From Thalassoglobus sp. JC818 (GTDB taxonomy: Bacteria > Planctomycetota > Planctomycetia > Planctomycetales > Planctomycetaceae), in NCBI RefSeq assembly GCF_040717535.1, contig NZ_JBFEFI010000008.1:1-64000 (forward strand): DNA of 64,000 nucleotides, written 5' to 3'. The position numbers were made by a program, and so were the translations under genes. Positions 45,782 to 53,765 of this stretch are shown here, in pieces. The notes under the pieces were generated by a model. The model made no database searches. It was given only the letters and a program-made list of their open reading frames with translations, and was not told the origin of the DNA. Within the stretch, counting starts at the first letter, position 1. Each line of letters starts with the position of its first letter.

Positions 45782-45982
45782 ATGGCACCTTCAAACTTCG
45801 CGATCCTGTTTGGCACCCTGACAGCTTCGTTCACGACTTTACTCACAATCGCATCCGGCCATGAGCCAGAAACGATTCTATGGAGAGTCTCGATAGCCAG
45901 CATGATAATTAGCGTTCTGACATACATCGTTATCGCCATGCTGCAGGAATGGGTATTCGATGACGACGATTCTCTGGACTGA
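45782..45982 (+). CDS. Small two-TM membrane protein between flhA and fliA
   Basis: A 66-residue protein with two hydrophobic helices (NFAILFGTLTASFTTLLTIA; SIASMIISVLTYIVIAMLQE) and an acidic C-terminus (DDDDSLD). No family was recognised. It lies 54 bp after flhA and 112 bp before fliA on the same strand, so it is probably in the flagellar operon. In some bacteria flhF/flhG occupy this position. Confidence 0.6.
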   Translation: MAPSNFAILFGTLTASFTTLLTIASGHEPETILWRVSIASMIISVLTYIVIAMLQEWVFDDDDSLD

Positions 45983-46094
45983 AAACGCACTGCGGACTCA
46001 CTGAAGACTCCGTTGAAAATAAACGTCTGGCAAACGCGAGAGATCGACAGCCGGAACTGAGAGACTAAGACGACACGAGTAATTGAGGCAGCGC

Positions 46095-46814
46095 ATGGAC
46101 GCCGGACTGCAGACTTACCGAAACCACGCAGACCAGGAGAACCGGGATCAATTGGTCCTCAACCATCTTGCGTATGTTAAAAAGATCATTGGTCAAATGC
46201 GTTCTGAACTGCCTGATGAGCTCGACATTGAAAACTTAGAAGCAGCTGGAATTCTCGGGCTGGTTGAGGCAGCCTCCCGATTCAATTCAAACGTCGGAGC
46301 TCAATTCACAACATTCGCTTACCAACGGATCCGAGGTGCGATTCTGGACGAACTACGGCGCAACTGCCCTCTCCCTCAGAGCACATTACAACACTGGGCC
46401 ATGATTCGGGATGTCTGGCACCAACTGGGAGAACGTCCGACGCCGCTATCAATCGCGTCAGCCACGGGACTGTCAGTCGACGAAGTTGAAGCCTGCCTGG
46501 CTGCCATTCGTATGACGCGTCCGGAAGTCTGGCGAGAAGAACTTCCGGTTCGACGGGTGAACGACGAAGCAGCTGACGATCTCTACTCTGAGAAAGAACA
46601 GCTTCGACGACTTACAGACGCCATCGAAAAAATCAGCGACCGAGCACGCACAGCGATCACACTGTACCACCTCGACCAGATGACACTCAAAGAAATCGGG
46701 ACCGTGATGGGCCTCTCCGAATCACGAGTTTCTCGAATCCTGGCAGCATCTGAGCTCGAACTAAAAGGACTGCTGCTCACCACCAGCAACGATCACGAGA
46801 TCTGTTCGAATTAG
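46095..46814 (+). CDS. fliA: Sigma-28-type sigma factor FliA
   Basis: A 239-residue sigma-70 family protein of the FliA/WhiG class. Region 2 is HLAYVKKIIGQMRSELPDEL then LEAAGILGLVEAASRFNS and FTTFAYQRIRGAILDELRR. Region 3 has PLSIASATGLSVDEVEACLA, and region 4 KEIGTVMGLSESRVSRILAA. It would transcribe late flagellar genes such as flagellin. GAGG lies 6 bases before ATG 46095; TTG 46083 is less likely. Confidence 0.92.
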   Translation: MDAGLQTYRNHADQENRDQLVLNHLAYVKKIIGQMRSELPDELDIENLEAAGILGLVEAASRFNSNVGAQFTTFAYQRIRGAILDELRRNCPLPQSTLQHWAMIRDVWHQLGERPTPLSIASATGLSVDEVEACLAAIRMTRPEVWREELPVRRVNDEAADDLYSEKEQLRRLTDAIEKISDRARTAITLYHLDQMTLKEIGTVMGLSESRVSRILAASELELKGLLLTTSNDHEICSN

Positions 46815-46902
46815 CAATTACCTGTACAGAACATCGATAAGAACTCGCAGATCAACAGACACTCTGAAACTCAGAAACAATCAATCTTCAGGAAGACGAG
46901 TC

Positions 46903-47106
46903 ATGAAATCGCCTCGCAAGAGTTCAATTCTGAAGTCGAACCAAGTTCGCCTCGAAGAACAACCGATCTGTCTCTCAGAATCAGCTCTCTCTGACCAATC
47001 ATCGATCGTGTTGAGGAGAAAGGGAGAGCTGATCACCTCAATCGAGGTGACTTGTACCTGTGGGAAAGTCACGATTCTCGACTGTGACTATGAGATCGTC
47101 GAGTAA
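46903..47106 (+). CDS. Small Cys-containing protein after fliA
   Basis: A 67-residue protein ending SIEVTCTCGKVTILDCDYEI, with a C-x-C pair and a third Cys; the C-terminal half looks like a small beta-sheet. No family was recognised with certainty. The gene is 88 bp after fliA with a GGA upstream, and probably ends the fliL-fliA block. Confidence 0.55.
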   Translation: MKSPRKSSILKSNQVRLEEQPICLSESALSDQSSIVLRRKGELITSIEVTCTCGKVTILDCDYEIVE

Positions 47107-47301
47107 ACACATGTCGGTTACACGAATGATTTAAGAGATTGTTCGGCAAACCAATATATTTTGCCAATCGTCGCACCATTCTCTCACAGACACAACTAGC
47201 GGTCAGCAATCATATCTTAAAACTGTGTGATCAAGACAGTTGCTGAACGAACACAACGACCGGAATTGCCTCGTGCAATCGCATGACGACAAGGTAGGAA
47301 A

Positions 47302-48078
47302 ATGAACGACTCAAGGTGGTGGACGATGACGTGCGGAATCTTTCTGATCAGTTCCGGTGGACTGGTCGGTTGTCATTCCTCAACGTCAGGTCACTTGCAA
47401 AAGTTTAGAGCCGTCCAATCGCGCGGAGAATCGACTGCAGCATCTGCGACTGCGTCGGTAACGATGGAACCGACGCATGAAAACAATCTGATTGCAACGG
47501 TCCCCCTTAAGAGACACCGCGGCTATCCGGTCGCATGTCAACCGGTTCGTCAGGCATCGATTAGAAGATCAAACGAGACGCCCTTTGCACAGTCAGTTGT
47601 TCTTGCGAGCAATGTTGAAAGCCCACCGTTGCTCATTCCAGAATCTCAGATCCCGCCGATGCCATCAGCACCAGGTCGTATTGCGGAACGCCCGACTCTC
47701 CAGAAGCAACTTCCACAACCGCGCATTCTTGACTTGGGAGCGGAGTGTTTACCTCCACATCCTGAAGCTCAAGTTGAGACCGTTCCTCCAGGTCCGAATC
47801 TGGTAGAAGAATTTCAGCAACTCAAGCTGGAGCTCAAGAAGTACCAGTTCCAATTGAAAGAAATGCGGGAGGACCTTTCTCACGCACACGCAAAGATCAC
47901 GCAATTAAAGCAAGATGTTGACTACTGGAAGAACGAAGTCACTCAACTTCAAGACGAACTCCGGCAGCAGCATGCTGACGATGTCGCAGTCTTAAACGAA
48001 CTCTCAAACGAACTGGGACGAATTCTCTCCGAACAAAGGAACGCTCAAGAAGTGACCAACGAGCCGCTTGCTCAATAA
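47302..48078 (+). CDS. Predicted lipoprotein with C-terminal coiled-coil
   Basis: A 258-residue protein. The N-terminus is a lipoprotein signal (FLISSGGLVGC, lipobox LVGC at about residues 21-24). A long Pro/Gln-rich, probably disordered region follows, then a coiled-coil at residues 170-245 (LVEEFQQLKLELKKYQFQLK, REDLSHAHAKITQLKQDVDY). AGGTAGGAAA sits directly before the ATG. The role is unknown; an envelope-spanning spacer is possible. Confidence 0.7.
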   Translation: MNDSRWWTMTCGIFLISSGGLVGCHSSTSGHLQKFRAVQSRGESTAASATASVTMEPTHENNLIATVPLKRHRGYPVACQPVRQASIRRSNETPFAQSVVLASNVESPPLLIPESQIPPMPSAPGRIAERPTLQKQLPQPRILDLGAECLPPHPEAQVETVPPGPNLVEEFQQLKLELKKYQFQLKEMREDLSHAHAKITQLKQDVDYWKNEVTQLQDELRQQHADDVAVLNELSNELGRILSEQRNAQEVTNEPLAQ

Positions 48079-48474
48079 AAGGGAATGCCGCATTTGAGGG
48101 ACCGACGAATTTTCGGACCGCTACCACCTCAACGTGCCTTTGTCGCCAGAGCTCCCAAGTCTGCAAGTTCCGAAAACTCGTTTGATTAAGTGTGCAATTT
48201 CAGACGGGAAATACCCCGCCACAACAGAGTTTCTTCGCGAGTTCGAATTCTTTTCCTCGTTATGATCGTAATTGCGAGTACGTTGCTCACTTCTCCGATG
48301 ACCTGCAATTTCTTCGACGGATTGACGGCTCTTCGCTCAAGTTCTCGATTGCCCCAATTTTCCATCGAGAAAGTTGTCGATGCAGCGATACAGGGCAACT
48401 TCTCTTGGCCCCAATTTTGCTATCAGGGATGGCTCACCCTCAACGTCCGCGCCTGGACATGAACAGGAAAATCG
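48079..48474. other. Gap with no supported gene
   Basis: 396 bp between the lipoprotein and BON genes. Two overlapping plus-strand frames begin near 48190, but neither has a recognisable domain. The stretch likely holds the BON gene promoter. Confidence 0.4.
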
Positions 48475-48768
48475 ATGCAATCCCTCTCTACGAAGAAGCG
48501 TTCCACAGCTGCACGACGTCCCTTTTCGAATGGAACTCGAGTGGAACCTTCAAGTTCCTGTGAACATCAGCAATTGCAGACAGACTTACGACACAGCTTT
48601 TACTGCGAGGGTCATCATCGTCTCAACGGGATCGAGGTTTCCGTGCAAGACGATACCGTTGTCCTCTCGGGCAAAGTCTCTACCTATTACCAACTTCAAC
48701 TCGCTCAAACGATTGCAATGAACTCCATCGACGGAATGGAACTTCAAAACGAAATTGAGGTTTGTTGA
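48475..48768 (+). CDS. Short BON-domain-like protein
   Basis: A 97-residue protein. Residues 50-97 match the BON fold pattern (LNGIEVSVQDDTVVLSGKVS then TYYQLQLAQTIAMNSIDGME, LQNEIEV). The first 45 residues are basic and Ser-rich. BON domains bind membranes or phospholipids and often sit in envelope proteins, but no signal peptide is visible here. The start is uncertain. Confidence 0.6.
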   Translation: MQSLSTKKRSTAARRPFSNGTRVEPSSSCEHQQLQTDLRHSFYCEGHHRLNGIEVSVQDDTVVLSGKVSTYYQLQLAQTIAMNSIDGMELQNEIEVC

Positions 48769-48924
48769 GACCTCATTCAATGACGAATCGATGTTCAAAT
48801 GATCGATGATCGACTCAAGTAACTGATCGCTCATCGACCAACGCGGAGCCCCATCGACCAGCGAGTTTAGACTTCCCCCTTCTGCTCGAATGTGAACAAC
48901 TTCTCCTCGAAGAGCGCGCACAAA

Positions 48925-48957
48925 GAAACCCATCAGCCAGGGAAGCTGATGGGTTTC
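48925..48957 (-). terminator. Terminator after the htrA gene
   Basis: A perfect 13-bp stem: GAAACCCATCAGC (48925-48937) with GCTGATGGGTTTC (48945-48957), 7-base loop. On the minus strand it is followed by TTTG. It lies 132 bp beyond the htrA stop, with a dispersed repeat between. Reading from the plus strand it could also stop the BON transcript. Confidence 0.75.
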
Positions 48958-48994
48958 AGGAGAGAAGACAAAACACGCGAGAGGTTTAGAAGAT

Positions 48995-49092
48995 TCTGAA
49001 ATTTGGTTTGCACTGACTCGCTCGAGCAAACTCAGCTATTGAATGAGTGAGAACGCTCAAGCGAGTGCACAGGAACGAGCAACTTGCTCTAG
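48995..49092 (+). repeat. Dispersed structured repeat, copy B
   Basis: The best-preserved copy. Arms ACTCGCTCGAGC and GCTCAAGCGAGT pair in 11 of 12 positions, and a near-palindrome (GAGCAACTTGCTC) ends the unit. The htrA stop codon (49089-49091) lies within its last bases. Similar copies are at 8-103 (inverted) and 833-928. Confidence 0.8.
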
Positions 49093-50615
49093 TCAGCCGA
49101 TTTGAGGAGGACGAAAGCCGAACCTCGGTCACGCTTGATGTGCAACAGAATTCCATCAGAAACTGAAAGCCCATCAATCGCTGACGCAAACTCATCAATC
49201 GAGTCGACTTCTTTCTGGCCGACACGTTGAATGATGTCGCCAGCACGGAGTCCAGATTCCTCAGCAGGTGATCCGGACTTCACACTCTTGACGAGAACAC
49301 CGGAAACGTTTCCTTCCAGGTTCAGCTGGGAAGCGAGGTCGGAGTCGAGTTCGACGATTTCCAATCCAAGCTTCGAAACTTCTGAAGTCTCCGGGGCTGC
49401 TTCCGCTCCGGGTCGTTGACGCATTCCTCGCTTCAGTGCTGCGGTGTAGTCACCAGGCATTTCTTCGAGTCTGACATCGAGGCGCTGACGCTTCCCTTCT
49501 CGAATGACTTTCACTGAGTACTCTTGCCCCGGTTGCGATTGCTCAACAATTTCCACAAGGCTGTCGCGATCGGCGATTTTCTGTCCGGCGAACTCAACGA
49601 TAATGTCTCCCGGTTTCAGACCTGCATTCGCTGCAGGTGTTTCAGGGAAGACTTCTGAAATGAGAGCACCTTCTCCAACGGACAATCCTAGATGGCTGCG
49701 AAGATCGCTTGTCAACATCTGCAATTGCACACCCAGGTAAGAACGCTTCACATGGCCGTCTTCGATCAGTTGGTCAGCGACCCATCGAACCATGTTGGAC
49801 GGAATAGCAAATCCAATCCCGTCGTATCCTCCGCTGCGGGTTGAGATCGCGGTGTTGATCCCGATCACTTCGCCATGCAAGTTGACGAGCGGTCCGCCGC
49901 TGTTTCCAGGGTTGATCGCAGCATCCGTCTGAATGTAGTCCTCGCGTTCATTGATTCCTGGTGCGCGGCCGGTTGCACTCACGATGCCCGCAGTCACAGT
50001 GGTTCCCACGTTGAGTGGATTCCCCAATGCCAGGACCCAGTCACCAATCTGCATTCCATCGCTTTCTCCAAGCGACACGAACGGAAGTTCTTCGCTGGTT
50101 TCAATTCGAACGACAGCCACGTCAGAGCGAGGATCAAAGTTCCAGGACTTGGCTTCAACCTCACGTCCGTCAGAAAGGCGAACGGTCACTCGATCGGCAC
50201 CTTCGACGACATGGCTGTTGGTCAGAATCACACCGTCCGGATGAACGATGAATCCGGACCCGGATCCCATCTGTCGACGCGGTGTCTGTTGCGGATTCCG
50301 GAACATGTCCTGGAATCGTTCATCGTCACCGAAAAAACGTCGGAACATCTCTTCCTGTTGAGGATTGAGCTGCTGCCCACCCATGTTGCCTGCCATTTCC
50401 CGGGGGCGAGACTCGGTCGAGATCGATACCACTGCTGGCAGGACTCTTTCAGAGACTTCCCGAAACGCCAGCGACAGATCACTTGGCGAATGGGTAACAG
50501 GCGGCGCAAGCGCCACTTTCGAATCAGGTTGCGAAACGCCGATGGCTGCCATCCCGAGGAAAACTCCTCCGCTGAGGGCGATCGCAAGAGCAAGGTTTGT
50601 CCCTATTTTTTTCAC
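49089..50615 (-). CDS. HtrA/DegP-type periplasmic serine protease
   Basis: A 508-residue trypsin-like protease with two PDZ domains. An N-terminal signal/anchor (LALAIALSGGVFLGMAAIG) is followed by the protease with H135 (LTNSHVVEGAD), D165 (PRSDVAVVRI) and S239 (NPGNSGGPLVN). PDZ1 starts around SYLGVQLQML and PDZ2 around GNVSGVLVKSVKSG. The start is GTG 50615: AAGGAG lies 7 bases upstream and the longer frame (to 50825) lacks this. The product would degrade misfolded envelope proteins. The stop codon lies inside a dispersed repeat. Confidence 0.94.
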   Translation of the reverse strand: MKKIGTNLALAIALSGGVFLGMAAIGVSQPDSKVALAPPVTHSPSDLSLAFREVSERVLPAVVSISTESRPREMAGNMGGQQLNPQQEEMFRRFFGDDERFQDMFRNPQQTPRRQMGSGSGFIVHPDGVILTNSHVVEGADRVTVRLSDGREVEAKSWNFDPRSDVAVVRIETSEELPFVSLGESDGMQIGDWVLALGNPLNVGTTVTAGIVSATGRAPGINEREDYIQTDAAINPGNSGGPLVNLHGEVIGINTAISTRSGGYDGIGFAIPSNMVRWVADQLIEDGHVKRSYLGVQLQMLTSDLRSHLGLSVGEGALISEVFPETPAANAGLKPGDIIVEFAGQKIADRDSLVEIVEQSQPGQEYSVKVIREGKRQRLDVRLEEMPGDYTAALKRGMRQRPGAEAAPETSEVSKLGLEIVELDSDLASQLNLEGNVSGVLVKSVKSGSPAEESGLRAGDIIQRVGQKEVDSIDEFASAIDGLSVSDGILLHIKRDRGSAFVLLKSAD

Positions 50616-50866
50616 TATTATTCTCCTTCGTTGATCATTTGAAATCTTGAAAGCAATCGAATTCTCGAGCCGTCGCTCGAAGCATTCAATGAAAGTCAAA
50701 GCAAGTTGTTCTCTCCAACTTGAAGATAATGTTGCCGCCCACCCAATTCTTCCGAACAAAATTTCGGGTTTTCGGGAACTTCTTCCCGACGAGGTGAAAA
50801 ACCACAGAGAAATGGCGTTGTTCAAAACTCAAAAACAAGCCCGAAACTCAGACTTTCAAATGCACA

Positions 50867-51544
50867 TTACATCGAACGCACAATTTCAATGATTTTCGCG
50901 GGCTGACCGATATCGATCACTTCGACTGGCCCGGTGAAGTTCGCACTTCCATTAAGCAAGAGTCCCGGTTTCTGAGCGACGAATGTTCCAGTGACGTCTG
51001 CGCAAACCGTTGCCCCTTCGATGGGACCGTCATCACAGTCCATTCCTGACGGCAGGTCGACTGAGAGAACCGAAGCTTGGGACTGGTTCATCAGTTCGAT
51101 GACTTCCAGATACGGGCTTCGAGCACGGCCTTTCGTTCCAGTTCCCAAGAGTGCATCAATGACCCAGGCAGCTTCCTGAAACTTCGTCGTCACCCCTTTC
51201 AAATCGATCGAGTCAGAGAGCATATCAATCGGAATCCCCATCTTCCTCGCAATTGACTCATTGATGGCGGCATCGCCTGTCAGTTTCGAAGAATCGCCGA
51301 CAATGATGATCGAGACATCAATTCCACGATTTGCCAAGTGTCGCGCGACTGCAAACCCATCTCCTCCGTTGTTGCCAACACCACAAGCAATAAGCACCTG
51401 TCCTGAGTCGTATTGCCGCAGAAGCAACTCGACAATTCCCCGGGCTGCGTTTTCCATCAACACAATCCCCGGCATCCCAAACTCTTCAATCGCAACTCGA
51501 TCGACATCCCGAACTTGCTCACGCGTCAAAACAACCTGCGACAT
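50867..51544 (-). CDS. nnrE: NAD(P)H-hydrate epimerase (YjeF N-domain)
   Basis: A 225-residue protein. YjeF_N features are VDRVAIEEFGMPGIVLMENA, the NNGGDGFAVARHL loop, DALLGTGTKGRARSPY and LPSGMDCDDG. It epimerises damaged NADHX/NADPHX so a partner dehydratase can repair it. The ADP/ATP-dependent dehydratase domain is absent here. AGGAG lies 6 bases before ATG 51544. 128 bp from the GNAT gene upstream and 252 bp from htrA downstream. Confidence 0.92.
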   Translation of the reverse strand: MSQVVLTREQVRDVDRVAIEEFGMPGIVLMENAARGIVELLLRQYDSGQVLIACGVGNNGGDGFAVARHLANRGIDVSIIIVGDSSKLTGDAAINESIARKMGIPIDMLSDSIDLKGVTTKFQEAAWVIDALLGTGTKGRARSPYLEVIELMNQSQASVLSVDLPSGMDCDDGPIEGATVCADVTGTFVAQKPGLLLNGSANFTGPVEVIDIGQPAKIIEIVRSM

Positions 51545-51671
51545 GACTCACTCCTGAACTCTCTTTGATGATGCGAACATTCCGATGATGTTCGACTACT
51601 CCCACGATCCGTAAGGGTGAAGTCTTCGACACGTTCAGTCATCTCGCCCAGATGATTTAATGTCGTTGAGA

Positions 51672-52133
51672 TCATCGCTGTTCTGACGTCATCAGCTGCA
51701 ATTCTTTTTCCATTGTGACATGTGGGATTCCGACACTCAAAAATGGAGCACCGACCGATTCGTATCCAAGCTTGCGATAGAAAGACTCCGCCGTGACTCT
51801 TGCTGACATCGTCACCTTGTGAACACCTCTCGCTCGAGCGATAACTTCGACCCGCTCGACAAGTTCTTTGCCGAACCCTTGCCGACTCCTCGACGGACAA
51901 ACGCACATCTGTCGAAGCTTGACCGTCGGCTGCTTGGCATCTTCGAGTGGGGTCAAAATCACACCAGCCAAGATGCCTTGGTCATACAGTACAAAGTGCC
52001 AGCTTGAATCTTCGTCACTTAAGTCCTCATCGAACAAAGACAATCCCAGTGGGCGACGCAAGACATCATTCCGCAACTCACAGAATTGGCGGTACAACGG
52101 AGAATCGGTTTGAAATTCAACGAACTCGATCAT
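51672..52133 (-). CDS. GNAT family N-acetyltransferase
   Basis: A 153-residue protein with the GNAT core: ELRNDVLRRPLGLSLFDEDL at the N-terminus, LRQMCVCPSRSRQGFGKELV (the acetyl-CoA loop R-x-x-G-x-G/A), and a C-terminal ESFYRKLGYESVG. It fits the small ElaA/YybD-like class. The acceptor is unknown. ATG 52133 is chosen because the fold starts at once; the frame from 52199 has a non-conserved leader. Confidence 0.85.
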   Translation of the reverse strand: MIEFVEFQTDSPLYRQFCELRNDVLRRPLGLSLFDEDLSDEDSSWHFVLYDQGILAGVILTPLEDAKQPTVKLRQMCVCPSRSRQGFGKELVERVEVIARARGVHKVTMSARVTAESFYRKLGYESVGAPFLSVGIPHVTMEKELQLMTSEQR

Positions 52134-52336
52134 CGTGCCGTCATCCCTCAACCTGAAATACGAGTTGCCTTCTCGCTCACTTCTCGGCTCGAAAACCATT
52201 CTTCAGACAACCTTGGACAAAGAAGGCAGCCAACAGTCTTCGCCGAACATGAAAATGATGATCGTGAATTGCTGTTCACACCGTCACATGTCAAGATAGT
52301 ACAAAATTGCTGGGATTTCTCCTCGAAAGGTGACTC

Positions 52337-53662
52337 ATGTCCAGGACTCGCTGGCATCTTTGTGCTCTGGCGCTTGTTTTAAGTTCAGCGGTGTTGTCGA
52401 CCAGTCTTTCGGCCGACGACTGGCCTCAATGGATGGGACCTTCTCGAGACAACGTTTGGCGCGAAAGCAACCTCATCGAACGCTTTCCAGATGGTGGTCC
52501 CAAGATTGTCTGGCGCACTCCGGTTTCTGGCGGGTACTCCGGACCAGCGGTCGCTCACAGCCGCGTTGTCGTCACCGATTACCTAACACAGGAAGATGTG
52601 AACGTCGAGAACTTCCAACGGAAGCAGTTCAGCGGGACAGAACGAGTTCACTGCCTGAATGAGCTAACCGGAGAAGTCTTCTGGACACATCAGTATCCCG
52701 TCAACTACGAAATCTCCTATCCCGCAGGTCCACGCTGCACTCCCGTCTTGACGGAGAATTTCGTTTATACTCTCGGAGCTGAAGGCAACCTCTTCTGCCT
52801 CAACCTTCAAAATGGCGAAGTCGTCTGGGCGAAGAATTTCACCGAAGAGTACAACGTTCAAACTCCGCTTTGGGGATACGCTGGCCACCCACTTCTCGAC
52901 GGAGACCGCTTGATCTGCATCGTCGGCGGTAACGGAACTCACGCTGTGGCGTTTCACTCTCAAACCGGGGAAGAACTCTGGCGTACGCGATCCTCGAGTC
53001 AACAAGGCTACTCACCACCTCTCATTGCCGAACTTGCCGGCATGCGGCAGCTTCTCCTCTTCCAACCTTCGGAAGTCGCAGCCGTAAATCCGGAAAACGG
53101 CGAGTCGTACTGGTCGATCCCCTACGAAGCGACAAACGGCTCGACAATCATGTCTCCGATCGTCTCCGGGAACTTTATCTACGTCGGCGGCTATTCGAAC
53201 AAGAACATGCTCATCAAAGTTTCCGATGATGGACGCAACGCGGAGGTCGTCTGGAAAGATCTTCCCAAGCAGGCTGTCTCTCCGATCAATGTTCAACCAA
53301 TGCGGGTCGACGAGACGATTCTCGGGTTCGACCAAAACGGGCTTCTGTACGGAGTCGATATGATGAATGGCAACCGCATCTGGCACACCGGCGAACTGCT
53401 CAACACTGATCGACCGATCGGTTCAGGAACCGCATTCTTCGTTCGCCAGGAAGATCGATACTGGATCTTCAACGAACTCGGCGAACTCGTCATCGCCAAA
53501 ATGTCGCGTGATGGCTACGAAGAAATCGACCGGGCCAAAGTCATCGACCAGACGAACACAGCCTTCGGAAGAGATGTCGTCTGGAGTATGCCCGCCTACG
53601 CAAATCAAAGAGCCTACATCCGCAACGGCCGTGAATGCATTTGCGTCGACCTCGCCAAGTAG
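52337..53662 (+). CDS. Secreted PQQ-type beta-propeller protein
   Basis: A 441-residue protein with a signal peptide (residues 1-25, CALALVLSSAVLSTSLSA). A WPQWMGPSRDNVWRE motif typical of planctomycete PQQ-propellers follows, with tryptophan-containing propeller repeats (FVYTLGAEGNLFCLNLQNGE, VAFHSQTGEELWRT). No quinoprotein dehydrogenase catalytic domain is visible. Function is probably binding or scaffold. AAAGG lies 7 bases before the ATG. 98 bp upstream of the sulfatase frame's first start. Confidence 0.85.
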   Translation: MSRTRWHLCALALVLSSAVLSTSLSADDWPQWMGPSRDNVWRESNLIERFPDGGPKIVWRTPVSGGYSGPAVAHSRVVVTDYLTQEDVNVENFQRKQFSGTERVHCLNELTGEVFWTHQYPVNYEISYPAGPRCTPVLTENFVYTLGAEGNLFCLNLQNGEVVWAKNFTEEYNVQTPLWGYAGHPLLDGDRLICIVGGNGTHAVAFHSQTGEELWRTRSSSQQGYSPPLIAELAGMRQLLLFQPSEVAAVNPENGESYWSIPYEATNGSTIMSPIVSGNFIYVGGYSNKNMLIKVSDDGRNAEVVWKDLPKQAVSPINVQPMRVDETILGFDQNGLLYGVDMMNGNRIWHTGELLNTDRPIGSGTAFFVRQEDRYWIFNELGELVIAKMSRDGYEEIDRAKVIDQTNTAFGRDVVWSMPAYANQRAYIRNGRECICVDLAK

Positions 53663-53765
53663 GCCGAAGCGAGAATTAATTGACTAATCACCTATCGCTG
53701 CCCCGCACTCATGTGAGCCCTCACAGACTGCTTCAATCCTGTTGACGAAAGTTGCCCGGATGTCC

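Noticed and set aside
48586-49029. Minus-strand 147-codon frame
   Set aside because: Its N-terminus is repeat-derived and it reads antisense through the BON gene and the terminator hairpin. No domain is visible.
51574-51594. CGAACAT-N7-ATGTTCG before nnrE, resembling a LexA box
   Set aside because: The GAAC to GTTC spacing is 11 bp rather than 4, and nnrE is not an expected SOS gene.
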